A stretch of DNA of 64,000 bases from Ptiloglossa arizonensis (lineage: Eukaryota; Arthropoda; Insecta; Hymenoptera; Colletidae): NCBI RefSeq assembly GCF_051014685.1, contig NC_135049.1, positions 33,931,531 through 33,995,530 of the forward strand, given 5' to 3'. The notes under the pieces were generated by a model. The model searched no databases. It worked only from the letters and a program-made list of their open reading frames with translations, and had not been told where the DNA came from. Both the position numbers and the translations under genes were made by a program. This document shows, piece by piece, positions 11,301 through 22,599 of this stretch. Numbering within the stretch: position 1 is the first letter of the stretch; every line of letters begins with the position of its first letter.

Positions 11301-14300
11301 TATGTAAATAGCCGAGTGGCGAACGAAAACCGAGACAGAGCGAAGGCTCTCTAACACGACCGTATGGGGTTACTTTATATGCGAGTAGGGTGCCCGCTGG
11401 AATTGGCTTAGTCTACCCTGAAGTCAGCTCGCTTGCGTTCCGATCCAACTGAATCGAAATGGGTGCTCCCTCGTCATGAGTACTTTGTGTTTCAGCAAGG
11501 GGGATGGGGGGGGGGGGGGGGGGTGGCAGAGGTCGGAAACGCGTTAAGCGAGAAACCGTAAAATCGATCCAACTTTCTGTTCAAAGAAGCTGCTACTTTC
11601 GCCGCGTGTGCATCAAACGCTCTTCGTTTCGCATTTTAGTATGCGAAACCACGGTACGATATATAATACATACCTACTTGGAAATTCGTCTCACCTTTGC
11701 ATGCCTTCGCTCGTAGCTTCGATCCTTCGAGCACCAGATTCTCGAACTCGTTTTGCAGCGCGATCGCTGCGCTGTAAGCGGAAGAATGCTTGCACAGAGG
11801 AGTCAGCAAGTTATCCAGAACATCGTCCATGTTTTCCTGTCGGATTCTGATACGTCTGGACTCGAGCATTCGAACAAACTCGATTTCCGGCGGCGTTAGA
11901 AAGATCGTCGCCGTTCCGGAGGATCCGGCTCGCGCCGTTCTACCGATTCGATGCACATAATCTCTGGCTGAAGTCGGCCCGGTATACTGAACGACGCAAT
12001 CCACTTTCGGCATGTCCAGTCCGCGAGCCGCGACATCCTAAAAAAAGAGAAACGACGTCGACGTCGACGTCGACGTCGTTGATCTTAGGAACGAGTCGCG
12101 CGTCCGTTCGTACGTTGCTGTATCCCGAACAACTTGTTCTCGGCTAGACTCGGCAGCCGAGAAGACCGCGCGATCTGCCGGTACAAATGTCTTACAAACC
12201 GCGCCGATTTCTCGTTTTGTACAAAGGTGAATGCGCGCGGCTGGCAGCGGGCGCCTGCTGTGGAACCCCAACGGCGAACGTTTGAGCACGGCCCTGATTT
12301 CCTTGCGTTCGGTTAACCAATGATTTACCGAACGGAGCGCGTCGAGACCCTGACCCTGCTTGACGGCCCTGGAGACTAATCCCGGACCACCAGTGGGGGG
12401 GCGCCGTCGTGGCCCCGAAAATTCTTTCGCGGCACGATACGGATGCGTCTGTGCTTCTCCCCCCTCCCCCTCCCCCTACACCTCACTACTTCTCATTTTT
12501 TTATTTATTTATTTATTTATTTTCTACTTTCTTTCTTCATTCTTTTATTTTTATTTAATTTTTTTTCTATCGTAACGTTTTTTTATCGAATTAATTCAAC
12601 GCCGAACTATCGACGCCAGCAGACCAGGGCGATTTATTTCTTCTTTTCCTAACGCTTATTGTAGCGTAACATACATACATACATATGACTCCGAGAGTCG
12701 TATACAGATATCGTGCGTTTCAACGCTAGAACTATCGATAGATTCCGATATATTAAAGCGTTCCTCGAATCAATGATCGAGGAAAAAGATGAACTTATGA
12801 AATCGATATCTATAGAATGAATTCGAAGTAATTTCTTTGTACAAGCAATTGGAACCATTCATTTCGACTGGTTGGCAAATCTAGTGCTAATTATTTCAGT
12901 GGGCTGAATTCACCTTCAACAAGTAAACGCGTTATCTTCTATCCGTCAACTATCCAAGCCATGGATAAAATAACGTTCCTTCGATATAGAATTTTTTTCC
13001 AAGCACGATTATCGAACTGCGGAAATAAATAAGTCCGATTAGGATTCACCGAAAGATGCTTCGATGAAACGAAACCAATGGGAACGCCTACGTGTCTTCG
13101 AACGGAACAAGCAGCATATAGTAGTTGCCACCGGTGCGATACAGTGTAATGAAAACAGGGACGAGGAGCGATCGATGGCAGCGATTAAGACGGACGATCG
13201 TTTAGGAAAGGGAGGCAGCAATCGCGGCCCGGAGGATCGAGGACGGATCGTCCGCTCAAAACATCTCACTCGAGCCATAGATCACCCCTTGGATCTGGAT
13301 TCACCACCGCAGAGACCCGCGTAACATTCCGTCCGCGGGGGCTCTCGTGAGTTTTCAACGTGGAAATTAATAACGAATCTCCGTGCAAGTGACGCCGTAA
13401 AATGTGGCCAGGTTCTATTACGGTTCGGGTTTCGGGTTCAACGATGTGCTTGTACTTTTTCAAACACGGGCCGCTAAAATCACTGCGAAAACGGAAAAAG
13501 AGATCGATCGTCGCCGCTAAAGTAGCTACCAAGATCTACGGTCACGTTTGCGAGAGTAGAAAACGTAAAAAACATAAAATCGTAAGGCTTTTTAACCAAC
13601 GATCATCTAAACCTCTTCTAACAAGAATAGACGGCGATTTAATTCTTGTAGCGGGCAAAGTGTCACTCGTTGTGTGTCGCAGATTATGAATTTTCGAATC
13701 CAAACGTTTAACATATAAACGTGTGTGTTTTTATTTGTAATCCCCATAAAAATAAGAAACTAAATTCCCGTTAACCAACAAAGTAGAAAGCAATCGGATT
13801 AATAATAATGAAATTACTAGCATCGTCGTCGTCGTCATCGCCCTCGAATCTTTATCAAATTTTATCTGGCATTGGGATCGATTACTTTCACCGGTAATTA
13901 TAATGGTTAGGCAGTTATCATCGAGTCACGATAGATCTGAAAGTTGATCTATCGTTCGATTAATTTGAACGTAATTAGTAAACGAAAGGAAGTGGTCTAT
14001 CGGTCGGAAAACGTTGTTGTGCCGTTCTTCTTCAAACTATCGTGTAGGAAATACATACGCGTTATCTTTCGAATCAACGATATTGCATTCCGAAATTGAT
14101 AATTATTGTGACCATTATCGCGCCAAGTCGACGCGTTTTTCGAAAAAATTTCTTCGCTACGACAAATATCGTTACTATTAAACACTTGCTGTCTCAAAAG
14201 TAAGAAAAAAACAACAATTAAAAAAGCGTCCGACGCATAACGAACAAACAATCATAATTATACTCGTTACGAAGGCCTCATGTGCGCACATAATTTTTAA

Positions 14301-17208
14301 CCTCCGGACACAGCGTGGGTCCAGAGATATTAAATTCCGCCCTGAAAGAATAAGCCACGGGGTAATTTACTGCTCAGGGAGTGCCGTCGGCTATCCCCGG
14401 CTTTTCTTCTGTCTTATCCTTCTCTTTCTCCGCCTTCTTCTTTACCGTCGTTTTATACTAATTCTTGCTCTCACAGAAACAGTGTCATCGCTTTCATACA
14501 ACGTTACACGATTCTGTTATACCGTACACGTAACCCCCTTGAGAAACAACAATTGAAAAGTCCCCGGGTTTAAGCATTACGCGATAAAAACTTACCGTAC
14601 AGAGGAGAACTCCGCTTTTTGCCTGCCTGAACGTGTTGAAGACATCCGTCCGTTCTCTTTGAGTCATGTTACCGTGCAATTTGAAGAACCCTACATCGAC
14701 CAGAGGATCGGAGTCCTCGTCGTCTTCGTCGACCGGTTTGGTGAGCACAGAGGACAGTATTTCCTTGTGATAGTCAACCATGTCTTGGGTGGCCATAAAT
14801 ATTAAAATTTTCTGCTGACCGTGACTCTGTTTGTAATATTAAATTCCGAAAGACATTTACGAAGTTTCGGACAAAAGACACTAATGAATAATATATCCGA
14901 AATAGTGAATCCTACCTGACATTTTCCCGCGATATAAGCACTTAAGGTCACCATCCTTAATTTTGGCGGCGTAACGATATAACTCTGCACCACGCTTTCA
15001 GGGACTATCAAATCTTCGTTCAGATCGCTCGTGTCGTCGCCAATTGTTGCCAAATTTTCTTTCGCAGCGTCCACAAATACAGGATGCTCCATCGTAAGAC
15101 CCGCTAACTTTTCTACAGCTTGCGTCAAAGTCGCGGAAAGTAAGATCGTCTGTCTTTTGGACTTACTTTCGTCATCTTCTTTCCGTCGCGTATCATTCCG
15201 AAGCGAACTGGATACTTTCTTTTCGGTGGATTTGGAAATATCCACCTTCTGTCTATCCAATTTTTTCAATTTGACGAAAGGTTCGTCTTCCTTTGAATCG
15301 TCATCGCTGCTGGAGTGATATACTTGCCTTTGTTTAACGTCATCTTTGTTCGTATCGTCTTCCGATTCCGAATTTCTCGGATCATTGTTCCGTGTTCCCC
15401 TTTTCGTGCCAGCAGCGTCTTCGATATTCTCGACTGTTCCATCGGAAGAAGCTTTCCTCAAATTTTGTCCGAGTATCTTCATCGCGTCGTATTCTGAATT
15501 TTCATCCGGCGTCGACAATTTTAAAGCGCTTACTATACTAAAATTACGTTACAGAAAAATACTTGATCAAATAGTCGATGCATCGTTTGTTTTCTAATTT
15601 CTCGAACAAACACGTACTCTGATATATCTTTCTCGTATCCCATATCAAACATTCTATCAGCCTCGTCCAAAATAAAGTATTTAACATCTCCAAGTTTTAA
15701 AGCCGCTGTTCGTTTTATATGGTCTAACAATCTACCTGGCGTACAGACTAAAATATTACAACCTTTCCTCAACCTAGCTTTTTCTGCTTTCCTTTTTTCA
15801 CCCCCTGCCAAATATCCTGGCACGATCCATGTAAATGGCTAAAATCGTACGAAAGCTAATTAATGTACACGTACACGATCGACTAGATTACCGTCCATTA
15901 CCGTCTATTACTAATAAAGCTCTCACTTTGATTAATTTTAAGAAACACTCGTATGTTTGTAGAGCCAGTTCCCTAGTAGGTACAACTATAAGAGCTTTTA
16001 ATCCGCTATTTCTGTTCAATTTTGGTCTAATCTTGTGTAACAATTCAACTACAGGTAAAGCATACGCCAACGTCTTCCCAGATCCAGTTTGAGATCTAAT
16101 CAGAATATCTTTGCCCGAAAGTATCCAAGGAATTGCTTTTTGCTGAACTATTGTCATTCTAGTGATTTGCATATTTTGATCCAAATTAGATATCTGATAA
16201 AATTGTTTTACAATTAAAACAATTGCGTTACAAGGTTGAAAATATAGTCCGGATAACGATACTCACTGTGAACGGATGTACATCGAGGTCGGTAAAAGTT
16301 GTTCCTGTAAACACTGGTTCGCTTATCGGTCTTACGAATCGTTGACCAATATTTGGTATTCGAGGATTATGACCGAACAAGGAAGATATCTTTCCACCGG
16401 ACGTACGAAGAGGATACGTACATTTATCCTTTCGTACGTTAGAACCGCTTTGAATCGTCGATTCCTCTAGACGGTTCTTATTCTTTTCGCTACCAAGATC
16501 TTTCTTCGTTAAAGAAGAAGATTTTTTAGATTCCTCGAGTTTAGGTTTCTTTCTTGGTACAATATCTGTGTCCGTATCTACACTTTTAAGCGATCTCAAT
16601 AAATTAATTTCCGCCTGTTTAAATTTTGTTCGATCAGAGTATATATCGGAGAGCGTTTTCTCAGAGTCGGTGTCCTTGATATTTCTCTTCCTCGCTAATA
16701 ATGTTTTACCAAAGTTCTCACGCGTGACTTCGGTAAACGATATAACGGGATCGTCGGAATCCTCGTTACCTGCAGTTGCCAACGACTTGTCCGTTTCTAT
16801 ACCCTTTTCTTCCGTTTTCAAAGATACTCGGTCCAATTTTGATCGGACCAACTTCTTCCTTTCGATATCTACGGGCTGCGTTTTAAACTTGACATTCTTC
16901 TGTAGAAGCGAAGGTCGATCGAGCGTTCTAATTCTCTTCGACTTGAGTCTCTTTTTGGTACCTACGGTTCCGTGGACCGCTTCGCGCGCAGATTTATTGC
17001 TACTTCTAACCTCACTCTTTTCGATTTTATGCTTTTGTTTTTTCATTAAACTAAGTATCAAATCATCTTCGTCCCCGGTTTTCTACATAAAAGAAGGTTA
17101 ACTTTGTTTAAGAAACAATTTCGAAACACTTCTTAACCTTTCACTTACCTTCTTGGCAACAGATCCTACAGATATATTTAAACAAATGTTTGTGTCTTGC
17201 ACAGTCAT
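6647..17208 (-). CDS. Ddx31: DEAD-box ATP-dependent RNA helicase, DDX31/Dbp7 type (9 coding exons)
   Basis: Predicted nucleolar RNA helicase; the family acts in large ribosomal subunit biogenesis. Coding exons in transcript order: 17208-17149, 17082-16267, 16193-15927, 15838-15618, 15537-14916, 14826-14596, 12037-11695, 8841-8634, 6785-6647. All introns are GT-AG, phases match at every junction, and the sum is 2,907 nt (968 residues plus TGA). Residues 1-290 are a Lys/Ser-rich tail. Seen motifs: QTGSGKT (327-333), PTRELALQ (364-371), TPGRL (414-418), DEAD (439-442), SAT (589-591), ARGLD (743-747), HRIGRTAR (768-775). The C-terminal [17 protein letters not shown] and [15 protein letters not shown] (from 857) is the extension typical of DDX31/Dbp7. 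Oddities: about 110 extra acidic/Ser/Lys residues between DEAD and SAT, and five short introns followed by three of 1.8-2.9 kb. The start is the first ATG in frame, opening a 20-residue exon. Family assignment is strong; the last 46-residue exon rests on phase and splice sites. Confidence 0.93.
6786..8633 (-). other. intron 8 of the DDX31-type gene
   Basis: Donor GTGGGT and acceptor TTTTCAG define this 1.85-kb intron, which splits an Arg codon (CG|G) before the last coding exon. It holds a (CA)-rich patch near 7,185 and a GA microsatellite at 8,315-8,361. No other gene was recognised in it. Confidence 0.8.
8315..8361 (+). repeat. (GA)n microsatellite
   Basis: Nearly pure GA run of about 45 nt with one AAA interruption, inside the last intron of the helicase gene. 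Confidence 0.9.
10717..10784 (+). repeat. pentanucleotide tract, CCACT then CCCCA
   Basis: Tandem CCACT-type units grade into about seven copies of CCCCA. The minus strand, which is the sense strand of the helicase transcript, therefore reads (TGGGG)n and has clear G-quadruplex potential. Confidence 0.85.
11506..11523 (+). repeat. 18-bp homopolymer G run
   Basis: Uninterrupted G run of 18 in the assembly; its true length may vary because such runs are sequencing-prone. It lies about 170 bp past the exon 7 donor of the helicase gene, within intron 7. Confidence 0.85.
12051..12080. other. perfect 30-bp palindrome at a 3' splice site
   Basis: The left half is AACGACGTCGACGTC and the right half is its exact reverse complement. 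It ends about 11 nt before the acceptor AG of intron 6 of the helicase, where the branch point and pyrimidine tract are expected. Confidence 0.85.
13928..13955. other. 10-bp inverted repeat
   Basis: Arms ACGATAGATC and GATCTATCGT with the 8-nt loop TGAAAGTT; no mismatch. It lies in intron 6 of the helicase gene and has no recognised function. Confidence 0.7.
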
Positions 17209-17891
17209 TGTTGAACGTGGTCTTTTCAATTTTCACTTTAAAATGTAAACACCACTCAAACACGTTAAAACACGGTGAAAACGAAACCACGATATCGAAA
17301 AGGAGGAACCTTAACCTAAAAGCACATGTCAAAGATACACTTGCTTTAAGTTGCGTTCCACCAACTTAAAAAACTATAGCGCATGTGCGGATTGTGGCGC
17401 GCGACTGGTTTCGAGGCTATCATGTTTTATTCGATTCTCAATTAACGATTACAAATACGATGAAAATGCATAATTTAAGAATTTACATTATCGTTACGAC
17501 CGAGTCGTAAAAGATTGTGTCTCTCATTGCGATGGGTACCACCGTTGACAGTTACCACGGTATCGCATACAGACAATCGAGCAAATTGTTACAACGCTAC
17601 GACGATCTCGTTACGAGTTCGATCGCGATCGATTAGTGCAATCATCCGTACACCGTGCGAAAATCTATCGCGGTATTCGAGAATCAAAGTTCGTCGAGAA
17701 TTCGCCACGCGAGCCCGTACCATCTACGGTAGGGGATTTAAACCTGGTGTTTGCTCGCGGACATTCGTATTTACATTTTTTACGGAACATCGGTCGAGTG
17801 TCTGCCGACACAGTAACGAAAATCGCGATCACCGGAACGTTCCGGCATTTCGTATTCGTGATTCATCGTATCGAGACGCTCACGATTCGTC
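17209..17891. promoter_or_regulatory. shared head-to-head intergenic region
   Basis: This 683-bp interval separates the start codons of the minus-strand DDX31-type helicase and the plus-strand four-helix membrane protein. It must hold the 5' UTRs and probably the promoters of both. I see no clear TATA box at a useful distance from either start, which would suit a housekeeping, dispersed-initiation promoter. This is inference from gene arrangement only. Confidence 0.5.
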
Positions 17892-19464
17892 ATGTACAAA
17901 CTGTGCTGTATCGGATTGTCATCGGCCGCGAGGATCATCGGCACATACACGATGGTGAGTGACGAACTCAAGGCATAATTACAATATTGAACCGGTTTCT
18001 TGCACGTGGCAGAGTTACGCGGAATATCTCTTGAGATTATCGCTCGTAATTCGCATTCGTTCCCGGCGGCGATCAGCGTTAATGTAATTTCACGTCCCAT
18101 GTATTTCGTTCTTTCGTTCTTTCGTTCTTTCGTTCTTTCAGTCGCTCTCGATACTCATGATAAACGTGCCAATGAGCAACTATTTTTCGAGAATAACGGA
18201 CAACGAATTCTTCGATTCCGTTGAAAATTGGGCTCTGCTTGGTTTGAATTGGATGCAGGTCTTAAGGAATTCGCAAATAGAAAGGAAAGGTGGGTTTTCG
18301 AACGAACGCGTGTATACAGGCTGTCCCAGGATGCGTGGTATAACCCTAGAGGTGGCAATTCCTCCAAAAATTATAAACTCGATTAAGAAACTCGTAAGCA
18401 TCGGTAGACGCGCAAACTTTTGTTCGCGTAGGTGACCGAGGAAAAGATAATCTTACCTCGTTCCTTTAAATACAGTATAATAATAATGGAATCGTACAAG
18501 ATGGTAAATACAATTTTCTCGAGGGACGATGGTTCGTACTTTAAATTCGTATCACGCATATTGCGACACTCTGTATAAACATTACTCGAACGAATATTAC
18601 GGTACTGATGGAAACAAATGAAATTCTTAGGGGAAACGGCCGTGGTGTTTCTCCTCTTGTACGCGATTTTGTTCTTATTGGCCAGCGCGTATCTCACTTT
18701 GGGATCAATCTCCGTGAGTATGTTAAATCTATCCCGATTAATTCCCCGACACGTTCGACCGACTCGAAATACGTTCGAAACGGTTTAACATTCGCGGTGA
18801 TTGCAAAAGCAAAAACCTCGTCCGTTATGTAGCGTAAATGAACCTATCGAAGGCTTCTTTATTCGAAAAACGTACCTATTTTCGGCACGTAACAGCCCCG
18901 CTGAAACTCGCTAACGATCTCGCTAACTTCCGCGTACGTTCACAGAGGAGGCCCAAGTGTGCCGTGCCTTGGATGTATTTGCAAATGATTAGCATAATAG
19001 ATCAGTCTGTGGCGCTGTTCATCCATCTGACGCACGGGCCGCAATACGATGTTTACGATAAATCAATATGGTACATTCCAGTGTCCAGCATCTATCTACG
19101 TAAGTACATTGGAATTACCTATCAGTCCACGCGTCTCGGTTGCTACGCGATCGGACTGCGTCGCTCGTCGATCGAGATTTCGCAATGTGCAGTTGGTTCG
19201 CAGTACGCGTAGAATGAAATAACGAGCACCGTTTTACGTATTTCTCTCGATCCAGTGTTGTGCGTGTATATTTGGATGGTGGTGCAAAGCGCCCGAAAGG
19301 AATGGACAAATACGGAACAACTGAATCGTCACGATCTCGCCTCGAGGGAAACCACATCCACGACCCATCCGAACAACGACAACGAACCGAAGACGCCCTC
19401 CTTCCTCTCGCAAAACTTCTCGATGTTCGAGTCGCCGAGACCGCCCACGATTTTGCCCAAGTAG
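17892..19464 (+). CDS. small four-transmembrane insect protein, function unknown (5 coding exons)
   Basis: Rebuilt from exons 17892-17954, 18142-18289, 18631-18713, 18946-19099 and 19256-19464; phases match, introns are GT-AG (donors GTGAGT, GTGGGT, GTGAGT, GTAAGT) and the total is 657 nt (218 residues plus TAG). Four hydrophobic stretches are visible: about residues 2-30 (starts MYKLCCIGLSS), 72-97 (ETAVVFLLLYAILFLLASAY), 104-125 (VPWMYLQMISII) and 143-168 (SIWYIPVSSIYLLLCVYIWM). A roughly 30-residue loop lies between helices 1 and 2. The tail after about 170 is hydrophilic, Thr/Asn/Pro-rich and probably cytosolic. The short Cys-bearing N-terminus and four helices resemble small uncharacterised insect membrane proteins (DUF4728-like), but I cannot assign a family firmly. 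It starts 683 bp from the divergent helicase gene. Alternative first exons upstream cannot be excluded. Confidence 0.82.
18105..18139 (+). repeat. 8-bp tandem repeat serving as pyrimidine tract
   Basis: About four copies of TTCGTTCT lead directly into the acceptor CAG of exon 2 of the four-helix membrane protein gene. The tract is pyrimidine-rich apart from the G in each unit. Confidence 0.8.
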
Positions 19465-20780
19465 TCGAGCAAAACTCGCAAATTCGAAGATAAACTCGCG
19501 GACTCGGTTGTGCTTCGCACCAGTACCTGTTTTCGTTCGGCGAGAAGAAGGCCAAGGATCAAGGGGCGAATCGTAACTAATAATTATCTGGATAAACTGC
19601 GAACGCGTGATTTAGTTGCGTTTAATGTTAGCGTATTTATTTCCAGTCCCGACCGGCCCCTTCTTTTAAGCGTTAATGAAAAATCAACCGATCGAACGTT
19701 GGTATATGTCGCGTCGCGTTGCCTCGCGTTGCGCGTACACGAAAGTACCTAGGTTTTCAACTCACGGCAACCCATGACTCGTGTAAGTGGACTCGTTTTC
19801 GTTGGCCGTTCTCGCCTCCTTCGCAAATCTGTTTCGTCTCTGGAAAAGTTTCGAATCTTAAATCCGCGCAATAATATTGTTGATCACTCTCGACCAATGG
19901 AACATGCGCGGGATACGAGCGAACTACTAGAACCCGATGAATCTCGGTTTCGTAACAGGGAGAATGTAAGTACATACATACATACATACATACATATAAT
20001 ATAATAAGGACGGGGCGATTCGATAAATCAGCCCGGGGATGCGACTAATAGAGTGTATCAAATGCGCCCACGGCGAAGCGTGGCTGCATAGAAAATATGA
20101 GAAATGGCTCCGTTTTAACGTCGAAATACTTTTAAACTTGGAGAATTTGAATCGCGCGCAAGCATATTTCCTATACGGGGACCGTCGTCTCCTAGATGGA
20201 GGTCGATTTGTCCGAAAATGGTCGGAACTTTTCGCGAAACTTCCGGGAATAATGATCGAGCGCACAATGGTCGATAGAAAAAGCCACTCGTCGCAATTTA
20301 TTTGGGGCGTTTCACCGCGTAGCTCGGTGATCATTTGCATTCGAAGAAAAATGCGCAACCGTAAGCAACTTGGCGACACGCGACCCCCGCAACGATGTAT
20401 CGTACCTAGTTGGGATTCGTGCAAATCCGTATACGAAACGATCATCTCGCTACTTGGTAAATCCGATCGAACGGTGTTCATCCCGCACAAATCACGAACT
20501 TCCCAGCGATGCATCCTGAAACGAGTAGATCTCTTCGATCGGTTGACAAAGCGTTGAAATTCTTCCGCGCTTAAAATGTCGCTCATCTACGATTATCGAC
20601 GCGACTATGTGGACGTTGCTCTCACCTAGAAATGAACAATCGCGAAAACTTCCGTAAACTTTCCGTTCAACGATACGGTTCTGAACACGCACGACAGAAG
20701 CAGGGAGAACTACGAGCGCGACGTGGTTGGTTGAAGGTGCTTTTAAAAAGAACTGAGCGAGCCAATTTGTAGGCTGTCGC
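19465..20780. other. no gene recognised downstream of the membrane-protein gene
   Basis: Probably 3' UTR plus intergenic sequence. An ATG-started plus-strand frame of 172 codons at 20,039-20,557 and an antisense frame of 219 codons overlap, so at most one could be real; neither has a recognisable domain or splice context. An (ACAT)n microsatellite sits at about 19,975-19,996. Confidence 0.4.
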
Positions 20781-20923
20781 AAACTTTTAAAACACTAGTT
20801 GACAGCCATGCCCCACCCCTGTCGCAGCCCGGCAACCGCTCGACGCTCACCCGACCATCCTGAAGGACTCCAACCGCCATCGAACGTCTCTCTCGTCCTG
20901 CGACTCTAGCATCACTCTAAGAC

Positions 20924-20944
20924 GAAGAAGACGACGAAGAAGAA

Positions 20945-21006
<62 letters not shown>
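20924..21006 (+). repeat. (GAC/GAA)n trinucleotide repeat
   Basis: Triplet run starting with GAAGAAGAC mixtures and becoming pure (GAC)n of roughly 45 nt. It is not in a recognised exon. Confidence 0.85.
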
Positions 21007-21695
21007 AACTCACCCCTCCGTGTCGTGGAAGCCGATGGATTGTAAAATAAAACTAACTTGGCTCTTTCGTGTCTCGGGAACGGAGTACCGACGAAATCTT
21101 ATTCCCCTGGGTCTCTTTTATTTTCGCGTACCCCTTTTTTTGTTCCACCCGCCCGGGTCCAATCACGAAAAAGAGCTCCACAGAAGATAGATATACGGAG
21201 CTGAAAGGGAGTCATCCTCGTTCGGTGAAATGAGAAAGTTTTCAAATCGAGTTTAAACTTACCGAAAATTGTATTCGCGGCTGTTACTTTTTTCAATTAT
21301 TTCGCCCAAGTTTTAAGAAACCTTGTGCTCTTGAATAAACGAATATGTGAACTCGGAAAGAGGCTGCCGGTCGTTATGGTTTCCAATATTTTCTACAAAA
21401 TAGATTTTCTCTTCGTTATAGGTAATTCTCTTCGATAAGTTTGCACGAGTTGGAATACTTTTACGTGTACCCGGCGACTACGGAGAAGGGTGGTCACACG
21501 TATGGGGTACATAAAAGGTGGCGCGATGTAATTAATCTTCTTGTATGACACTTTGGCTGGTTACAGGGCAGAGCTTGCCAGGAGCCAGAACACAACATCC
21601 CACTTAAGCCCCGACGCCCAGAAAACAATTAATACGAAATTGATTAATAATTATTGCGTCCCAATTTCGCTCCCTTTGTCGCTCGGTCTTGCCAG

Positions 21696-22040
21696 TCACG
21701 TAACCGTGAAAAAAGAAATGTTCTCTCCGATGTCAGATTCTTGGATCTCTCGTGGAAACTTTCGTCGCGATCGGTATTCGATGTGTCGTAGAATTTCTTC
21801 AAATAATTTCAACGCGTTCTCCAGATTTTCTAACCGAAACCGTTTCATCGAATAAAATGCGGTAACCGGTAAAGCGAACGCTGCTCTTCCAAACAACGAT
21901 CCTACTCCACCGCGATAGAACACTTTACGAAGTAGATTCCCTGCAATGTCTAGCAATAGTTTCGACTCTTTCGGGCGAGTAGGAAATTGAAGCTTAAAAA
22001 GCGAGTCGGGACGCGCAGCCGCTCCACTCTTTTGTGACAT
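21696..22040 (-). CDS. unrecognised open frame, possible small gene or exon
   Basis: ATG-started frame of 114 codons beginning MSQKSGAAARPDSLFKL, with an evenly mixed amino-acid composition, a helix-like stretch (RLENLENALKLFEEILRHIE) and a moderately hydrophobic centre. It lies in less CpG-biased sequence than most chance frames here. I recognise no family. Another ATG-started minus-strand frame of 140 codons (22,156-22,578) lies upstream without a clear splice link. Could be chance. Confidence 0.25.
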   Translation of the reverse strand: MSQKSGAAARPDSLFKLQFPTRPKESKLLLDIAGNLLRKVFYRGGVGSLFGRAAFALPVTAFYSMKRFRLENLENALKLFEEILRHIEYRSRRKFPREIQESDIGENISFFTVT

Positions 22041-22599
22041 TTATTCGGTCGCAGCTAAAAACGAACAGTCGATTTGGCATTACTTTTCCAGACAGACAGA
22101 TTTTATCGATCTATCGTGTTCGCTCTCTCCCGGCGGAACTGAACGCCCCATAAAGCTAACCAATGCTAATACTTCGCATCTCCGCAGTGGCGTCCATTTG
22201 CGAGCGCGTACTCTTCGGGTTGTCGGTTGATCGGCGCTGAACGAAAAATTCGTTTCGACGCCGCTGTTCTGGACCGGAATCGGCAATAAACGCGTAACCG
22301 AGCCTAATTCGTAATGTTGGCTCCGTCATTGTGACCCATTGTGAATTCTCTTCCCCTGTTATTCCGGGGGCCACGAGTACAATACCGGGGTTATCGCAGG
22401 AAACTGCCAGTAACGACCGTAAGAGGCGCGTGCTATTCCAAACACGCTCGATTCGTACATGTAGGTATATAGTAGTATCCCCCGATTCCACGTAAAAATT
22501 GGCGTCTTCACCGTTGCCCGCCGAAACACAGGCTGGCGGCTCAATCGTTTCGTGGTTTCTCGTAGACGACGTAGACATTCGATCGCACGTCGGAGACAG

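Larger units (their letters stand above)
8842..11694 (-). other. intron 7 of the DDX31-type gene, with G-rich tracts
   Basis: Donor GTGAGA after KACK and acceptor TTTTCAG define this 2.85-kb intron. It contains a pentamer tract at 10,717-10,784 that is G-rich on the transcribed-RNA strand and an 18-G run on the plus strand at 11,506-11,523. No coding segment was recognised. Confidence 0.8.
12038..14595 (-). other. intron 6 of the DDX31-type gene
   Basis: Donor GTAAGT after VLLCT and acceptor TTTTTTTAG define this 2.56-kb intron. It includes a 30-bp palindrome next to the acceptor, a (TTTA)n stretch at about 12,499-12,521, an (ACAT)n patch near 12,670, a possible 2A-like peptide trace on the plus strand at 12,360-12,400, and an inverted repeat at 13,928-13,955. 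Confidence 0.8.

Noticed and set aside
18310..18345. ACAGGCTGTCCCAGGATG resembling the GGGTGTCCC motif common at insect repeat ends
   Set aside because: Only one short match in an intron of the membrane-protein gene, no repeat boundaries or second end found.
20039..20586. 172-codon plus frame and 219-codon minus frame
   Set aside because: Mutually overlapping, no family recognised, no exon-like signals.
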